Below are positions 42,701 through 52,870 of a stretch of DNA of 64,000 nucleotides, in pieces. Under the pieces are notes generated by a model. The model had not been told where the DNA came from and ran no database searches. It saw only the letters and a list, made by a program, of their open reading frames with translations. Source of the DNA: Neelides folsomi (lineage: Eukaryota; Arthropoda; Collembola; Neelipleona; Neelidae); contig JAQGBZ010000051.1 in the NCBI GenBank assembly GCA_034687125.1, positions 1-64,000 on the forward strand, read 5' to 3'. Within the stretch, counting starts at the first letter, position 1; the number at the start of each line of letters is the position of its first letter. Both the position numbers and the translations under genes were made by a program.

Positions 42701-42780
42701 AATAAATAATAGCAAATGAGATTGAATAAAATGAACCACGAACTTACAAGTCTTATAACGAGCGATTCCCTCTCTTCCAT
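36749..42780 (-). CDS. Putative small secreted protein, four-exon model
   Basis: Speculative model of about 94 aa. Exon 1 (42780-42748) starts MEERESLVIRL and ends at a strong GTAAGT donor. Exon 2 (41813-41781) after a tttacag acceptor adds a hydrophobic run (VLVILIIGNWL), which together would make a signal peptide. Exon 3 (37142-37032) has two cysteines (HFNACFEYCQNAETR). Exon 4 (36856-36749) ends PNTRDWKSWEAESKL...ESCP then stop. All junctions are phase 0. The donors of exons 2 and 3 are weak (GTGGTT, GTTCTG), and the introns are long. No family is recognised. A 929-bp inverted-repeat element sits inside the second intron of this model. Confidence 0.28.
39881..40809. mobile_element. Non-autonomous inverted-repeat element, about 0.93 kb
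   Basis: The 9-base direct repeat CTGCCATTG at 39872-39880 and 40810-40818 flanks a segment whose left part repeats ACCTTAAT and GATCGTAA and whose right part repeats their complements (ATTAAGGT, TTACGATC). Matching inner inverted blocks are near 39910-39960 and 40740-40800. The outermost ends match poorly. There is no coding frame. A DNA transposon with 8-9 bp duplications (hAT or Mutator type) is the likely class; this is inference. Confidence 0.55.
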
Positions 42781-42799
42781 TGTGCCTGGATTTGGAATT

Positions 42800-43130
42800 T
42801 AAATTCCTCTTTTGTTGGTCCTTTGGTTGAAATTCTTTCGAGCTCCCTCGTCCAACTGAATGACTCTCAACATCTCCGCGTCCTGCCTATGTATGCTTCA
42901 AAAAAGGTATAGTGCGATAAGAATTAGCATTAAAGAATGTTCCTCTTTAGGTTATGTGCGCCCATGTTATGCATTTAAAAAAGAAAAAGAGCTTCTCTTC
43001 GGCCCTTCAGTCGCCGCTTCCAACCTCGAGTTAGAACAAATAATTGTTATCGGGTCCAAGGACCCAGAAGAGACGGCAGAAAGGATATCCTCACAAGGCT
43101 GAACGAGTTCCTCCACGTGAACAGATCCCT
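42800..43130. other. Likely exon cluster, strand unresolved
   Basis: This 330-bp patch is GC-richer than its surroundings and reads as protein on both strands. Minus strand: after a gtttgtag acceptor at about 43128, a phase-0 frame contains VEELVQPCEDILSAVSSGS, and a second frame (QDAEMLRVIQLDEGARKN) ends in a stop near 42808. Plus strand: after a strong acceptor (gttcctctttag, 42950) a frame contains FGPSVAASNLELEQIIVIGS and ends at 43102. Two short exons of an unrecognised gene are probable; I cannot choose the strand. A TCAGTT initiator-like site also lies near 42861 (minus), upstream of the ATG at 42780. Confidence 0.35.
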
Positions 43131-44560
43131 ACAAACAGACCTTATCGACCATCTTTGCCAAATCTTATGAAGCTCAAGGTGGGCATTGGTCGTCTATCCA
43201 CTCACTTCCACACATTTTCCATACAAACCACCAGTATAAATTGCACAATGGCTATTGAAGATAACCACTTTGTATTCATTTTTAATATTACACGCTTATC
43301 TTCATTGGAAAGATGTTTAACATTTCCATAAATATCTTAGTTATGTATGGAATATAATCAAGCCATTTATAAAGGTGCTCTGTGTGTGGTTTCAATCAAA
43401 TCACAAGTGGAAGATTTTAAAGTATCATTTGTATCACATTTGTATCATTTCCTTTCATGCTAAAAATATTGAAAATTTTAACAAAATAATATATCTACTG
43501 GTATATGAAATTGGTCTGAAGAATTAAAATGAGGAAATTACAAAATGATGGTTCGGAGTTTAATCAAGAAAATAATTATTAAATATGATTTTTGATAAAT
43601 GCGTTCTTATCATTATACTTATTATCTAAATCTAAATAAATACTTCCCTTTTCTCGTTCTCTGTTTTGGTAATTTGGGAAAAGGATTCTCTTCCGAGGTG
43701 GTAGTTTGGTGGCTAAAGTTGTTAGATGCGAATTAATGGGCTCATATTAAAGGAGGATTAATGGTCGGAAAGGAGCTTTAGCCTGCGGAGCTCCTCACTC
43801 AATGCCACACGCCACACCACAGATCTCTATAGATTCTCCAAGTTGTGAATGCATAAATATATAGCCAATTGTTTCATGAAAAGGGGTCTAGAATTCCTTC
43901 GTAGACATTTCCCACTTTGGTCTTAATCGTTATTTTCTAAGTCGCTGGTTTACCCGACTCAATTATTACTCTTCATTTTCGAGATGCTGCTTGTGGAATT
44001 TTGGGAAAACTGGGAGTTTCCCATTCGCTACCATTGAAGCAAATATGCTAATTGCTTTGTTGTTCTCTCTTAATTACCCTGCACAATCACATGTTTAAAT
44101 AAATCCCCGATAAATCTTTATGTAAATAAAGACCAGTTTACTGTGCAATTCAATTTCATTAAAGTCAATGAATTATTTAGAATTAATTAATTAACTAGTA
44201 TTATGAAAATAATATCGCAGTTTTATATTAATCAAATATTTTTATGTATTTAAATGAGCGACAATGTCTCAATCATTTGCATATTTTATACATTTTATGA
44301 TATACATTACTTATTTAATAATACAATGAAATAAAAAATGAATATGAAAATGTTTTAATTTATTATTTAAGATCTTTAAAAAATTACACATGATTTAAGG
44401 GCAAACCTTTTGATCATTGAACAATTGTAAAAATAGAGTGAAATACAAGTAAATTGTAAATTGCATTGGCCTTTGCCATTGAACAATCAATTTGTCTTTG
44501 GGTATTAAAATAAAGGTGTTGGATCAAAGGATTTGAGCATTTTACAGCATCAAACCCACA
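43131..44560. other. Intergenic, no supported gene
   Basis: A minus-strand GTGAGT donor near 43186 follows a short hydrophobic frame (IVQFILVVCMENVW) and might be another exon of the cluster at 42.8-43.1 kb. Otherwise the stretch is AT-rich and empty. Confidence 0.3.
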
Positions 44561-44563
44561 AAA

Positions 44564-44569
44564 TTTATT
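44564..44569 (-). terminator. Poly(A) signal of cuticle gene C
   Basis: AATAAA on the minus strand about 100 bases past the stop codon of cuticle gene C. Confidence 0.5.
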
Positions 44570-44669
44570 TAAGGTGCTCCTCTTGATTTTGACAAATGGT
44601 CAAAGGAAGAAAAGGGATAATCTCGAGATAGGCAATAAAGATACACATTACAAAGATACGGAAATAAGA

Positions 44670-46039
44670 TTAATAGTTGATGGAGTAAGAGCCACCATTA
44701 AGATCAATATTTCTTGCAGGATGTCCGGCAAAGGTGTTAGCTGGCAAATTGAATGGTTGATAAACGGCTTGTTGTTGAGCAACTTGAGGTTGATACTGAA
44801 TTTGTTGAGCTTGTTGTTGGGGTTGGTATTGCACTTGCTGTTGTTGATATTGCTGTTGTTGGTATTGGACTTGTTGTTGTTGGGGTTGATAAAATTGCTG
44901 CTGGACAAATTGCTGAGGTTGAGGATTTTGAATTCTCCTTCCACCTGGACGTTGTTGTCTTTGTACTTTTTGAACTTGGGGTTGTTCTTCCGCTCTGTAT
45001 TCGTATTGTTTCTCATACTTTTCTGGATTGTAGGAACCGTCGTCTTCCTCGTTCCTCCCAGCGGAATTGACATTAATGTTGGCAGGTGCAGCTGCTGGAA
45101 CAGAGATTCCGGATCCGGAAGGATGGAATCCTTGGTTGGATGCTCCGTATTCGATTTCTCGGAGTTCTCCAGTTGGATCGTAGTAGCCGTACTTTCCCTT
45201 CACTTCTCCATTAGCTGCCTTGGTCTACAGTAACCCGTATATTTCATTAATAAAAATTTGCAAATTCGCAAATTATTGAGAAAATAAAACATTGAATAAA
45301 TGAATATATTTTCATATAACACGAACATGCATACAATATTGTGTATAAAACATCAATACATAGAATAATCATATGAATATGCCTTGCCTCAATTTTGTAA
45401 GAACCATCAGCTGCCTCGAATCCATAAGTGTAAGATCCATCTTCGTTGTGCCTGTAAGCGTAACATAAATAAGAATATTATGTAGCTCCATCCTTCATTT
45501 AATATAAAAATTCGAATGACAACGTTATTTATTTAATACAGAACTAATATTTCTTTTTCGAAAATGAACTCTTTTCCATAACTGGTTCAGATCAAGTGGA
45601 TTGAGAGAATGATGAATGCTTGTGACATAATGGCATTACGCAATATCTTTGTCAATGGCTCAAGGTATAAGTAAATAAAGAGAAATGGGAGATTATTTAA
45701 ACTTCAAGAATGATGGAATATGCAGAAGAAATCAAATTCTGATTTAATCAATTGATTCCTTCCTCCTTTTAATAGATTGGAAAGACTAAATTGTATTTTC
45801 TGATAAAGTAATGATTACATTTAGTTATGTTCTCTATGCACTTTGCTATTCAGCACTTTACACTTCCCTTTGTGTAACCAGAAGTCTCATTCGATTACAA
45901 GTATTTCAATTAAAATAAGATTAAAGTTGGAATCTTACGTGTTGACTTGTCTAAGGATGGGGACTGGCGTAGTTCTAGGGGCCTCTTGGGCCGCTGCAAG
46001 AACCGCTGCAAGAGCGATGAAAAAGGCGAGTCCAATCAT
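44670..46039 (-). CDS. Cuticular protein C (R&R domain, Gln-rich tail)
   Basis: Three exons (46039-45939, 45451-45388, 45224-44670) give 239 aa with matching phases. Residues 1-17 are a classic signal peptide (MIGLAFFIALAAVLAAA). Residues 36-90 form the R&R chitin-binding domain: HNEDGSYTYGFEAADGSYK, NGEVKGKYGYYDPTG and REIEYGAS. The gap between the third aromatic and IEYG fits RR-1-like flexible-cuticle proteins, a tentative assignment. The tail from about residue 125 is dominated by Gln with Tyr and Pro (QYQQQQ, PQQQAQQ). The second intron (45387-45225) begins GCAAGG, a GC-AG intron. The gene is compact, with a TATA box 80 bases upstream of the ATG. The product is expected in the extracellular cuticle. 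The open frames on the plus strand are shadows of the CAA-rich tail. Confidence 0.92.
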
Positions 46040-46117
46040 TTTGAAGTCAATTGTTCAACTGGACTACTGGCCACTGATCACTTTGACTAAAAACTTGACT
46101 TTTTAACCCTGGTCTCC

Positions 46118-46126
46118 TTTTATATA
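46118..46126 (-). promoter_or_regulatory. TATA box of cuticle gene C
   Basis: TATATAAAA on the minus strand about 80 bases upstream of the start codon at 46039. Transcription start is expected near 46095, where AGTCAAG lies. Confidence 0.65.
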
Positions 46127-47990
46127 GGAAGAGATGTCCTTTCCCACCTGTCAGCCTTAAACAATTTGGTTAATTAAAGTGGAGTGAGCTGGTTGTTCTA
46201 ATTCCTCCTCCTCATCCCCATCCTCTTGATCGGGGTGGAGTCTGCAAGATCTACCAATTCACTTCCAATTCACTTTTACTTCACATGAACAAAGGGGTTA
46301 TTTATGAATAATAATGTTAATAATGTGTGATACGAGGAAGGAAATGGTCAAACAGCAATAGAAAAAAAATCGGCCTCGACGTGACGATGAGAATAAATCT
46401 GATCCTACTTCCTATTTACATATTAATATGATTTCTAATGTTATGGGTTGAGGTTGAGAGAGGCAATGGGCAAATTTGGAAAAGTCTCATCGTTCCTTCG
46501 TTAGCATCTCTAATATGCTTCAATTTGGGTATTGGCATTGAAGAATACGATCAGATCCACTTGGTCCAAGGGGAGACAGAGCCCCGCATGCATGAGGTGC
46601 TTAGCTTAATGATAAATGATAAGTCATTAATTATGAATATGAATCACATTAAATTCAACATTTTGATTCCACTCCAATTTAACTACGTTCATTTTTAACA
46701 CAATCCAATCAAATTTGCATACTGATATTGCCATTCTTGTCACATAATCATTCACATCCTATATGAGTAGACAATCTGCTGATGAATTCTTTCAATGATA
46801 CAATTTCAATTTATTGTCGGAATTGTAGTCGGTTAAATTCATTGTTTATAAAATTATTTTTATATGAATTAATGGATTGTTAATTGATGGTATAAAACAA
46901 GTAAGGTTTTATAACAAGTTAATGAATATTCAATTAAATAATTGCTCTCAATTAAATGATGTCAGGCTATTAACATTTTTATCGCCATTGATGATGTTCA
47001 TATGTATAGCTATTATTATATATGATACGTAAGTTCATACATCATTGTTAACTCTTATGTATCTGATGAAGAAAAAATTCTTAAAAATTAAAGCTACACT
47101 TGTTATCTTCCACCAGATTTTCTTGTTATAAACCAAATGACCGTCAATAATGTTACATTTTTGTCACTATTTGGTACATTTTAACCCATATACATTTTTC
47201 AAAATTTTTCAAGGATCATATAGATTAACAATGCCATTATGAGGATTTTTCTTACTCACAAACCTCATGCTTTTGTTTGTAACTTGTTGATGCAAATGGT
47301 TCATTATTTGTCCCTTCTCTCTTTACTTCACTCTTGATTGCATTTAGGTATATATTGAGAACAGGACAATTTAATTTGTAATACCTAAACAGTAAACTTG
47401 TCACATACATCATACGTATGCAGATACATCTTTTATTCACTTTTAAATATTATATCTGTACTATGCTTATTTACATGTTTAACATGATACATAATACGAG
47501 TACTCGTACATATTGTATATTACATATTACGTACTGTGTATAATTTTCAATTTAATGTATTCAACCACAAGAGGCCCTTTGAAAAATCCTTAAAATACAG
47601 ATATTTCTATTGGCAAAAAATATTTTGTTACGATCCTTGAAAATCATTAAATCAAACTTAAAAAGAGTCATTTAGCTTATAATCGTTACTGTTTTGTGAC
47701 AGGCTATAATCGAACGTGAAAAAATAATTTTTTGGTAATAAATGACAAATTTTTTTGCGGGTTTTTGAAGGGCCAATTGCGGTGCTTTAGTTTATTATTA
47801 CATGCGATGTATTTATAAGATTAAATAAATATATGCCCATGAAATTGCAAGAAAAGTTGAAATGATACAACATACATATTCTATATTATATGGATATGGG
47901 AAGGGTATAGAAACCACAAGGAGTTGAAAGGCATTTAAAAGTATCGCAGCACCACCAACCCGTTTTGATTCAACTCATTGGTGAGTACCT
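46127..47990. other. Intergenic, one doubtful exon
   Basis: Little of note. A minus-strand stretch at about 47397-47260 lies between an acceptor (tttactgtttag) and a GTGAGT donor and is open in one frame (NCPVLNIYLNAIK), but it cannot be joined in phase to the gene at 48-49.5 kb. A strong plus-strand donor (CATTG|GTGAGT) at 47980 follows a short frame with no start. Confidence 0.25.
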
Positions 47991-49484
47991 TCAAAGTTGT
48001 TGAGTATTTTCATTCTAAGTGGCGGTATAAACGTTACTTTCGCTTTCTATCTTCATTAAAACAAATCAAAATCGAATCATGCACCAACATAGCGTATCAG
48101 GTCAGCTTAGCGTTGTTTATTTTAGCAGTGAACAAAGGCGAAGGAATGATCTTTAATCTTGATTAAAAGGATTAATAAGCCTGATATTGTGTGCGAATGC
48201 TTACCTTATATACCTCCCTTGTAGATTTTACAGGAGAAATGAAAGTAATGAGATGTAATATGGGGGTTATTGAAGTGGGTTCATTAAGGTCCAAAGATCT
48301 TTCCAGTCGTTCCATCAAGAGCTGACCATGAACTCTCCGACGCATTCCTGAAAGAGTGTTGGTCTGAACGATCAGGTCAGCTCCCAGTTTCAATAAACTA
48401 AAATGACGATTGAATTATTAAATTTGAAATTTTTCAACAGCTAAATAAAAAGTGTAGGGTCTTTAATATTAATTAGACTATTAATATTCATGCCTAACAT
48501 AATATTAGTATTGAAATATTATCATTAACATAAATACATTACAATACAAAAAATATATTAAATTACATGTACCGTATCAAATTAAATAAATAAAAGCAAA
48601 GTAAGTTACTCATTGTCAGTCAAAGTAGCTATTTTATGAATTAGCAAATAACAAAAATTAATTGAATAACAACGACTTTCCGCATGTACATATTTACATT
48701 TGACTAAATAAGCCAATGTTCCGACTAATTATTATTCCTAATAACTCAATTAATATAATTAATTATCTCCTTTGTACGTACTATAAGAATATGTAAGTAC
48801 AAAAGATAATTTAATATGTTGTTAATGTTAATGTTCATTGTAGAGCATTGGTATAAGCATACTCACATACCTATTCTTAAAAATTGAAGGTAAAGTCTTA
48901 TTGGTAATTGATTTTAAGGGATAAATAAAATGATTCATTGAGTCATTAAAAGGAAAATTAATTCCATAAGTTTTAAACGAGAAGAGAAGGCAATTAACCC
49001 TATGAATATTAATTATTTAAGGTATTGTAAAACTGCAGCGGAGCTTCCTGCTTCAGCCAGACTCAACAATAGGGAATTTGCATATGAACCACAATGATGG
49101 TCTTATCTTCCACTGCACCCGCCTATCCTCATTGTTCACTCGAACATCCGTATTTTTTCATTATCACTCTCACCTTTGAAAATTCTTACGTTGCTCTTCA
49201 CTCAATCTTCCTTGGAATTCCTCGTGGTTCGATTCCCCTAAGCATTCATCAATCAAATAATGGAATTTGAAAGAAAACAAATAGCACTTCCTTCACATGG
49301 TTAAAAAGAGATCGTTGAGTGACTTGAATCTTAATAAAGTGATCAAATTTTGGACATATTTTTTACCTTTATCGAGGGATAAAGAGAGCAAATCACCAGG
49401 TTGGTCCTTCATATCAAATTTCGAATCATGTAATGTCTGATCTGAAATCAAATGTCTGTTTGTGTGCAAATGCAAAGTGAACAT
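47991..49484 (-). CDS. Uncharacterised four-exon gene
   Basis: Three exons fit each other exactly: one ending at 49367 (phase 1), 49237-49174 (phase 1 in, 2 out) and 48397-48205 (phase 2 in, 0 out). A short terminal exon 48014-47991 would add NENTQQL and a stop. With an ATG at 49484 the protein is 132 aa; alternatively the first exon starts at an acceptor at 49456 and the true start lies upstream. The sequence is hydrophilic and well mixed (LSEEQRKNFQSLLKLGAD, GMRRRVHGQLLMERLERSLD, ITPILHLITF), not low complexity. There is no signal peptide in this model. I do not recognise the family. It lies 1.3 kb downstream of gene D on the same strand. Three agreeing junctions make a real gene likely even though its ends are not certain. 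Confidence 0.6.
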
Positions 49485-50743
49485 GGGGAGAAGCAATTGT
49501 GGTTGATAGAGACCAAATGAAAGACGAGTGAAATCAATCAAAATGCTTCAAGGTCCTCCTATTGAACTCAATAAATTTATTATTATTTCTTTTCTAACAA
49601 TTCATTTAAACTGTCATTACTCCTCATTACACTTTTCCATTTTTTATCATTATTTTTGAATGTAGATGAAGAACAGATCATTTTCCAGGCCCAACAATGT
49701 ACTCAAAACATTTCTTAATCACAAGTTTACGATCCAAATATGTGTTAATTATGCAACTACACTCAAATAATGCCATTGCAAAAAGTTACTTTTCATGTTC
49801 TAGAATTACTTTACATATTACATTTTATGTCAGGAAAACAATTATAAAGAAAACACTGCAAAAATATTTCTAAGAAAATCGAATAAAGAAAAATTACTCT
49901 TAAAAGTATTCTATAATCTGTAGTATAGATAATTGTAATAACAAACTAACAATGATCCTTAATCATATATTATATTATTAAAGTATTAAACTATTGCTAG
50001 CTTAGGTTACATTTAGTAAATGTTAAAATATTATATGATTAATATGCCTTTATCCAAAATGGATTTAATAGGCCACTGTTAAATGCAGTTTGACTTTATT
50101 TGAATAATCAATAAAAACAATTAAGTACTTAAATTAAGATAGTACTTTCTTATGCTCAACCCATCTTAAGATCAGAGGTTTACTGAACCAGGAGCATTAA
50201 TGTAAAATCATATTTTTAACTACCTATCTAACATTATGAACAAATGAACAACTAAAAAGGACGTCCAACATCCAATTTTTTAACAACAAATGGATAAAAT
50301 AAAACGCCATTTTCTTGAATATAATAATTATAATGTAAAATTTTGATATCTTGATTTAACAAATACCAAAAAATGCAAACAAATTGTAAAATGACCAATT
50401 AAAGAAAATCAATACATAATATTTAATACCAATATGTTAATTCCAATAAAAATTTTAATTGGGTATACGCATATTTGTATAGGTACTTACTTTACTACTA
50501 TATACTGGATATACCTATGCAGGTACTTATTATTATTACTCCTTTTATTCCAATACTAGGCAAGAATTATTAGGATTCAGAATGTGACAATTAAAGTGTC
50601 ATATGATGTGTCTAACTTTCAACAGCGTTCTCAATCATTAAATGGTGACACAACAGGATTTGAAAGTTAAAGATATAAACGTATGTATAAATCAACTGGC
50701 AAAAATCATTTCCGTATCGGAAAGTTCAGATGAAAGTGGAATG
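49485..50743. other. Intergenic, nothing recognised
   Basis: Very AT-rich DNA. It may hold upstream exons of the 48-49.5 kb gene; one weak candidate is MLLV followed by a GTAAAC donor near 50195 (minus), in the right phase. Poly(A)-like signals for gene D (AATAAA, about 50545) also lie here. Confidence 0.3.
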
Positions 50744-52467
50744 TCAAAGTGATAAGAACTTCATGAGGGCCTCATGAATCAGACGCGGATTGATCGTCCC
50801 ATCGGCTGTATATCGGACTCCACGGAGGAATCCATTGTCGTGATTTATGACCCCGTATTCCCCCACAATGTAACCATCAGCAGTCCGTTCCTCAACGCGA
50901 TACTTCTTCACGTCACGCTGGTCAAGAACGTATCCGAATTTCTTCCCAGTCTTTGAGTTCACTTCTCTCTTGGGGAGGACTGTCGTCTTTGGCTGCTCTC
51001 CTTCGCTCATTTCCTCATTGGCGCCAACAACCAGACCTGGATCAGCTTGTGGGCCAAGTTCAGGCAATTCCCAACTCTTCGCTTCACCTTCGTCTTCTCC
51101 AAGCTCGACAAAGGCGCCTTTGGTCTCCTCGTCCCCGTCCTCGTTGTGAAGGGAGGGAGCCTTTGGAGGGAGCTCATACACCGGCGGTCCTTTTTCAGTC
51201 GTAGGAACAATTTTGGGCGAAATCCTTCGGAATTGAAATTCAACATTTTCATCTTTTTCTTCCTCTTTTTCTTTTTCTTTCTTCCACAATTTCTTAGAAT
51301 CGCCCCAAACTCTCTCCGGCTCGCCCCAATTCTTTTCCGGCTCTGACCAAACTTTCTCAGGTTCTCCCCACACTTTGGTTGGCTCGGACCAAACTTTTTC
51401 AGGTTGACCCCAGACTTTTTCGGGTTCTGCCCATGAAACTTTCTCGGCCGCCTCCATTGAATGCCAATTCCGTAAGGGTTTAGGGACCATTTGGATTTGA
51501 ATAAGTGCTTCAGCCCTAGGGATGTCCATGTACCCCAAACTCTCATCATCACTATTTGACACAATTGGAGGACTTGGGGTTGTTGTTGTAGTTGACTTTG
51601 GGGTTGTTGTAGTTGTCGTGGTCGTTGTTGTTACTGGTATTGTCGTTGTAATAGGTTTCTCCGTTGTTGATTTTCTCCTTAAGTACTGGAATGGCTGATG
51701 AGAATGGAAATGATTTTTAGGGGGATTTCTGCGAAATGACTTTTGATCTCTTGAGCCTTCAATTGCTCTTCCACTTGCAGATATGGATTTACTTTCTGTT
51801 ACGACAGTTCTGGCCACTTGGCTCCGACCAATAGACTTAGGTGATGATGAAGGTGGAGGAGGAATGTAAGATGGGAATATTTGGAATCTTTCAACATGAG
51901 AAGAATCACTCATGATTTCAGGGGAGTGATGAAAAGCCCTGTAAAAAACTGAAAAAATATTTTCACCGGGATGGGAGCTACTGTAGAAGAGAGGCGGATG
52001 GAAAGTTGTGGCAGCGAATGTTCGCGGTTTCTCTGTCGTCGTTGTAGTTTTTGTAGTTGTCTTTGGCGCCCTCGTTGTTGTATGAATAGTTGGAAAAATG
52101 AATTCATCTTCGCCATCGGAAGAAGAAGAGGAAGAAACAATGACTCGAACCACCATTGTCGCATTTTGATTACCCGAGGAATTGATTGGACGAGATTCGG
52201 AGCAAATGCTACTGGATAAAAGGAGGAGAATCACGGCCTGAAAAACACATTCAATTAATTGAATGCAAAATCAATGGAAGTTATATTATTCAATGAATCT
52301 TGTGTCAAAGATGAAAGATAAAATTAAAGTGGGAAGTCGCGAGACCCGTTCTACTGCTAGATTATAGATAATCTCCAATGTTTTGCCCGAATTTTTCTAT
52401 GTTTTTTCCTACTTGGCCAACAAGGAGAGGCTGACAGGTAAAATGTAATTTATACGCTTAATTTCAT
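50744..52467 (-). CDS. Secreted Thr-rich protein with C-terminal R&R-like domain (gene D)
   Basis: The main exon 52237-50744 encodes 497 aa after a good acceptor. A 12-nt first exon at 52467-52456 (MKLS, weak donor GTATAA) supplies the start and completes a signal peptide, MKLSAVILLLLSSSICS, for 501 aa in total. Then come a Ser/Thr-rich region with TTTTTTTT tracts (mucin-like, a likely O-glycosylation zone), tandem 7-residue repeats of the type WGEPEKV (about 51440-51285), an acidic segment, and at the extreme C-terminus a domain related to chitin_bind_4: KFGYVLDQRDVKKYRVEER, GEYGVINHDNGFLRGVRYTADG, ending INPRLIHEALMKFLSL. It is likely a cuticle or extracellular-matrix chitin binder. The first exon is the least certain part. 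Confidence 0.78.
51285..51440 (-). repeat. Tandem 7-residue coding repeat in gene D
   Basis: About seven consecutive units of W-(G/S/A)-(E/Q)-P-(E/T)-(K/R)-(V/N), 21 bases each, ending in WGDSKKLW and a Lys/Glu run. Unit copies differ by one or two residues and by synonymous bases, so they have diverged since duplication. Confidence 0.85.
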
Positions 52468-52573
52468 TCCGACCAGTGTTGAGGAAAATGGTACAATTTA
52501 ACAGACACCTTTTGCTTTTCAGGACACATTTGCTCATTGTGCGGGGTCCTTTTCAACCCATTTTTTCTCTAGA

Positions 52574-52870
52574 ATGATTCGCAATCAATGTCTCTCTTTC
52601 GTGGTTGTTCTATTATCCCTCATGTCCTTGGCTTTTATCTTCACCCCAATTGAATTTCTTATCAGGTGAGGAATCTTAATGCATTTTACACAAAAATTTC
52701 CTCAACTTGTTCAACCAAATGACTAACTCAACGTGATTCTTATTATTCTTTTCCCATTGTACAATTCGACATTCTTATGACATGGTCTTTCTTTTCAATT
52801 TCACGGCTTTCAACTCACACCATCACTTCTCATTGTCAGGGTTAGAAACAATGATTTCTCATCTTTTTAA
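52574..52870 (+). CDS. Candidate 40-aa membrane/secreted microprotein
   Basis: On the plus strand, 107 bases from the proposed start of gene D, an ATG at 52574 opens MIRNQCLSF followed by a strong hydrophobic run (VVVLLSLMSLAFIF) and ends in phase 2 at a GTGAGG donor (exon 52574-52665). A pyrimidine-rich acceptor at 52839 leads in the right phase to VRNNDFSSF and a stop (52840-52870). The first exon is itself preceded by a perfect acceptor-like sequence (ttttttctctag), so a 5'-UTR exon may exist. It may instead be the signal-peptide exon of a longer gene whose other exons I missed. No family is recognised. Confidence 0.35.

Noticed and set aside
44574-45233. 219-codon plus-strand ORF rich in leucine
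   Set aside because: It is the complement of the CAA-rich glutamine tail of cuticle gene C and has no independent support.
50953-52219. Plus-strand and frame-shifted ORFs over gene D
   Set aside because: They overlap the signal peptide, repeats and R&R-like domain of gene D, and none has a recognisable domain.
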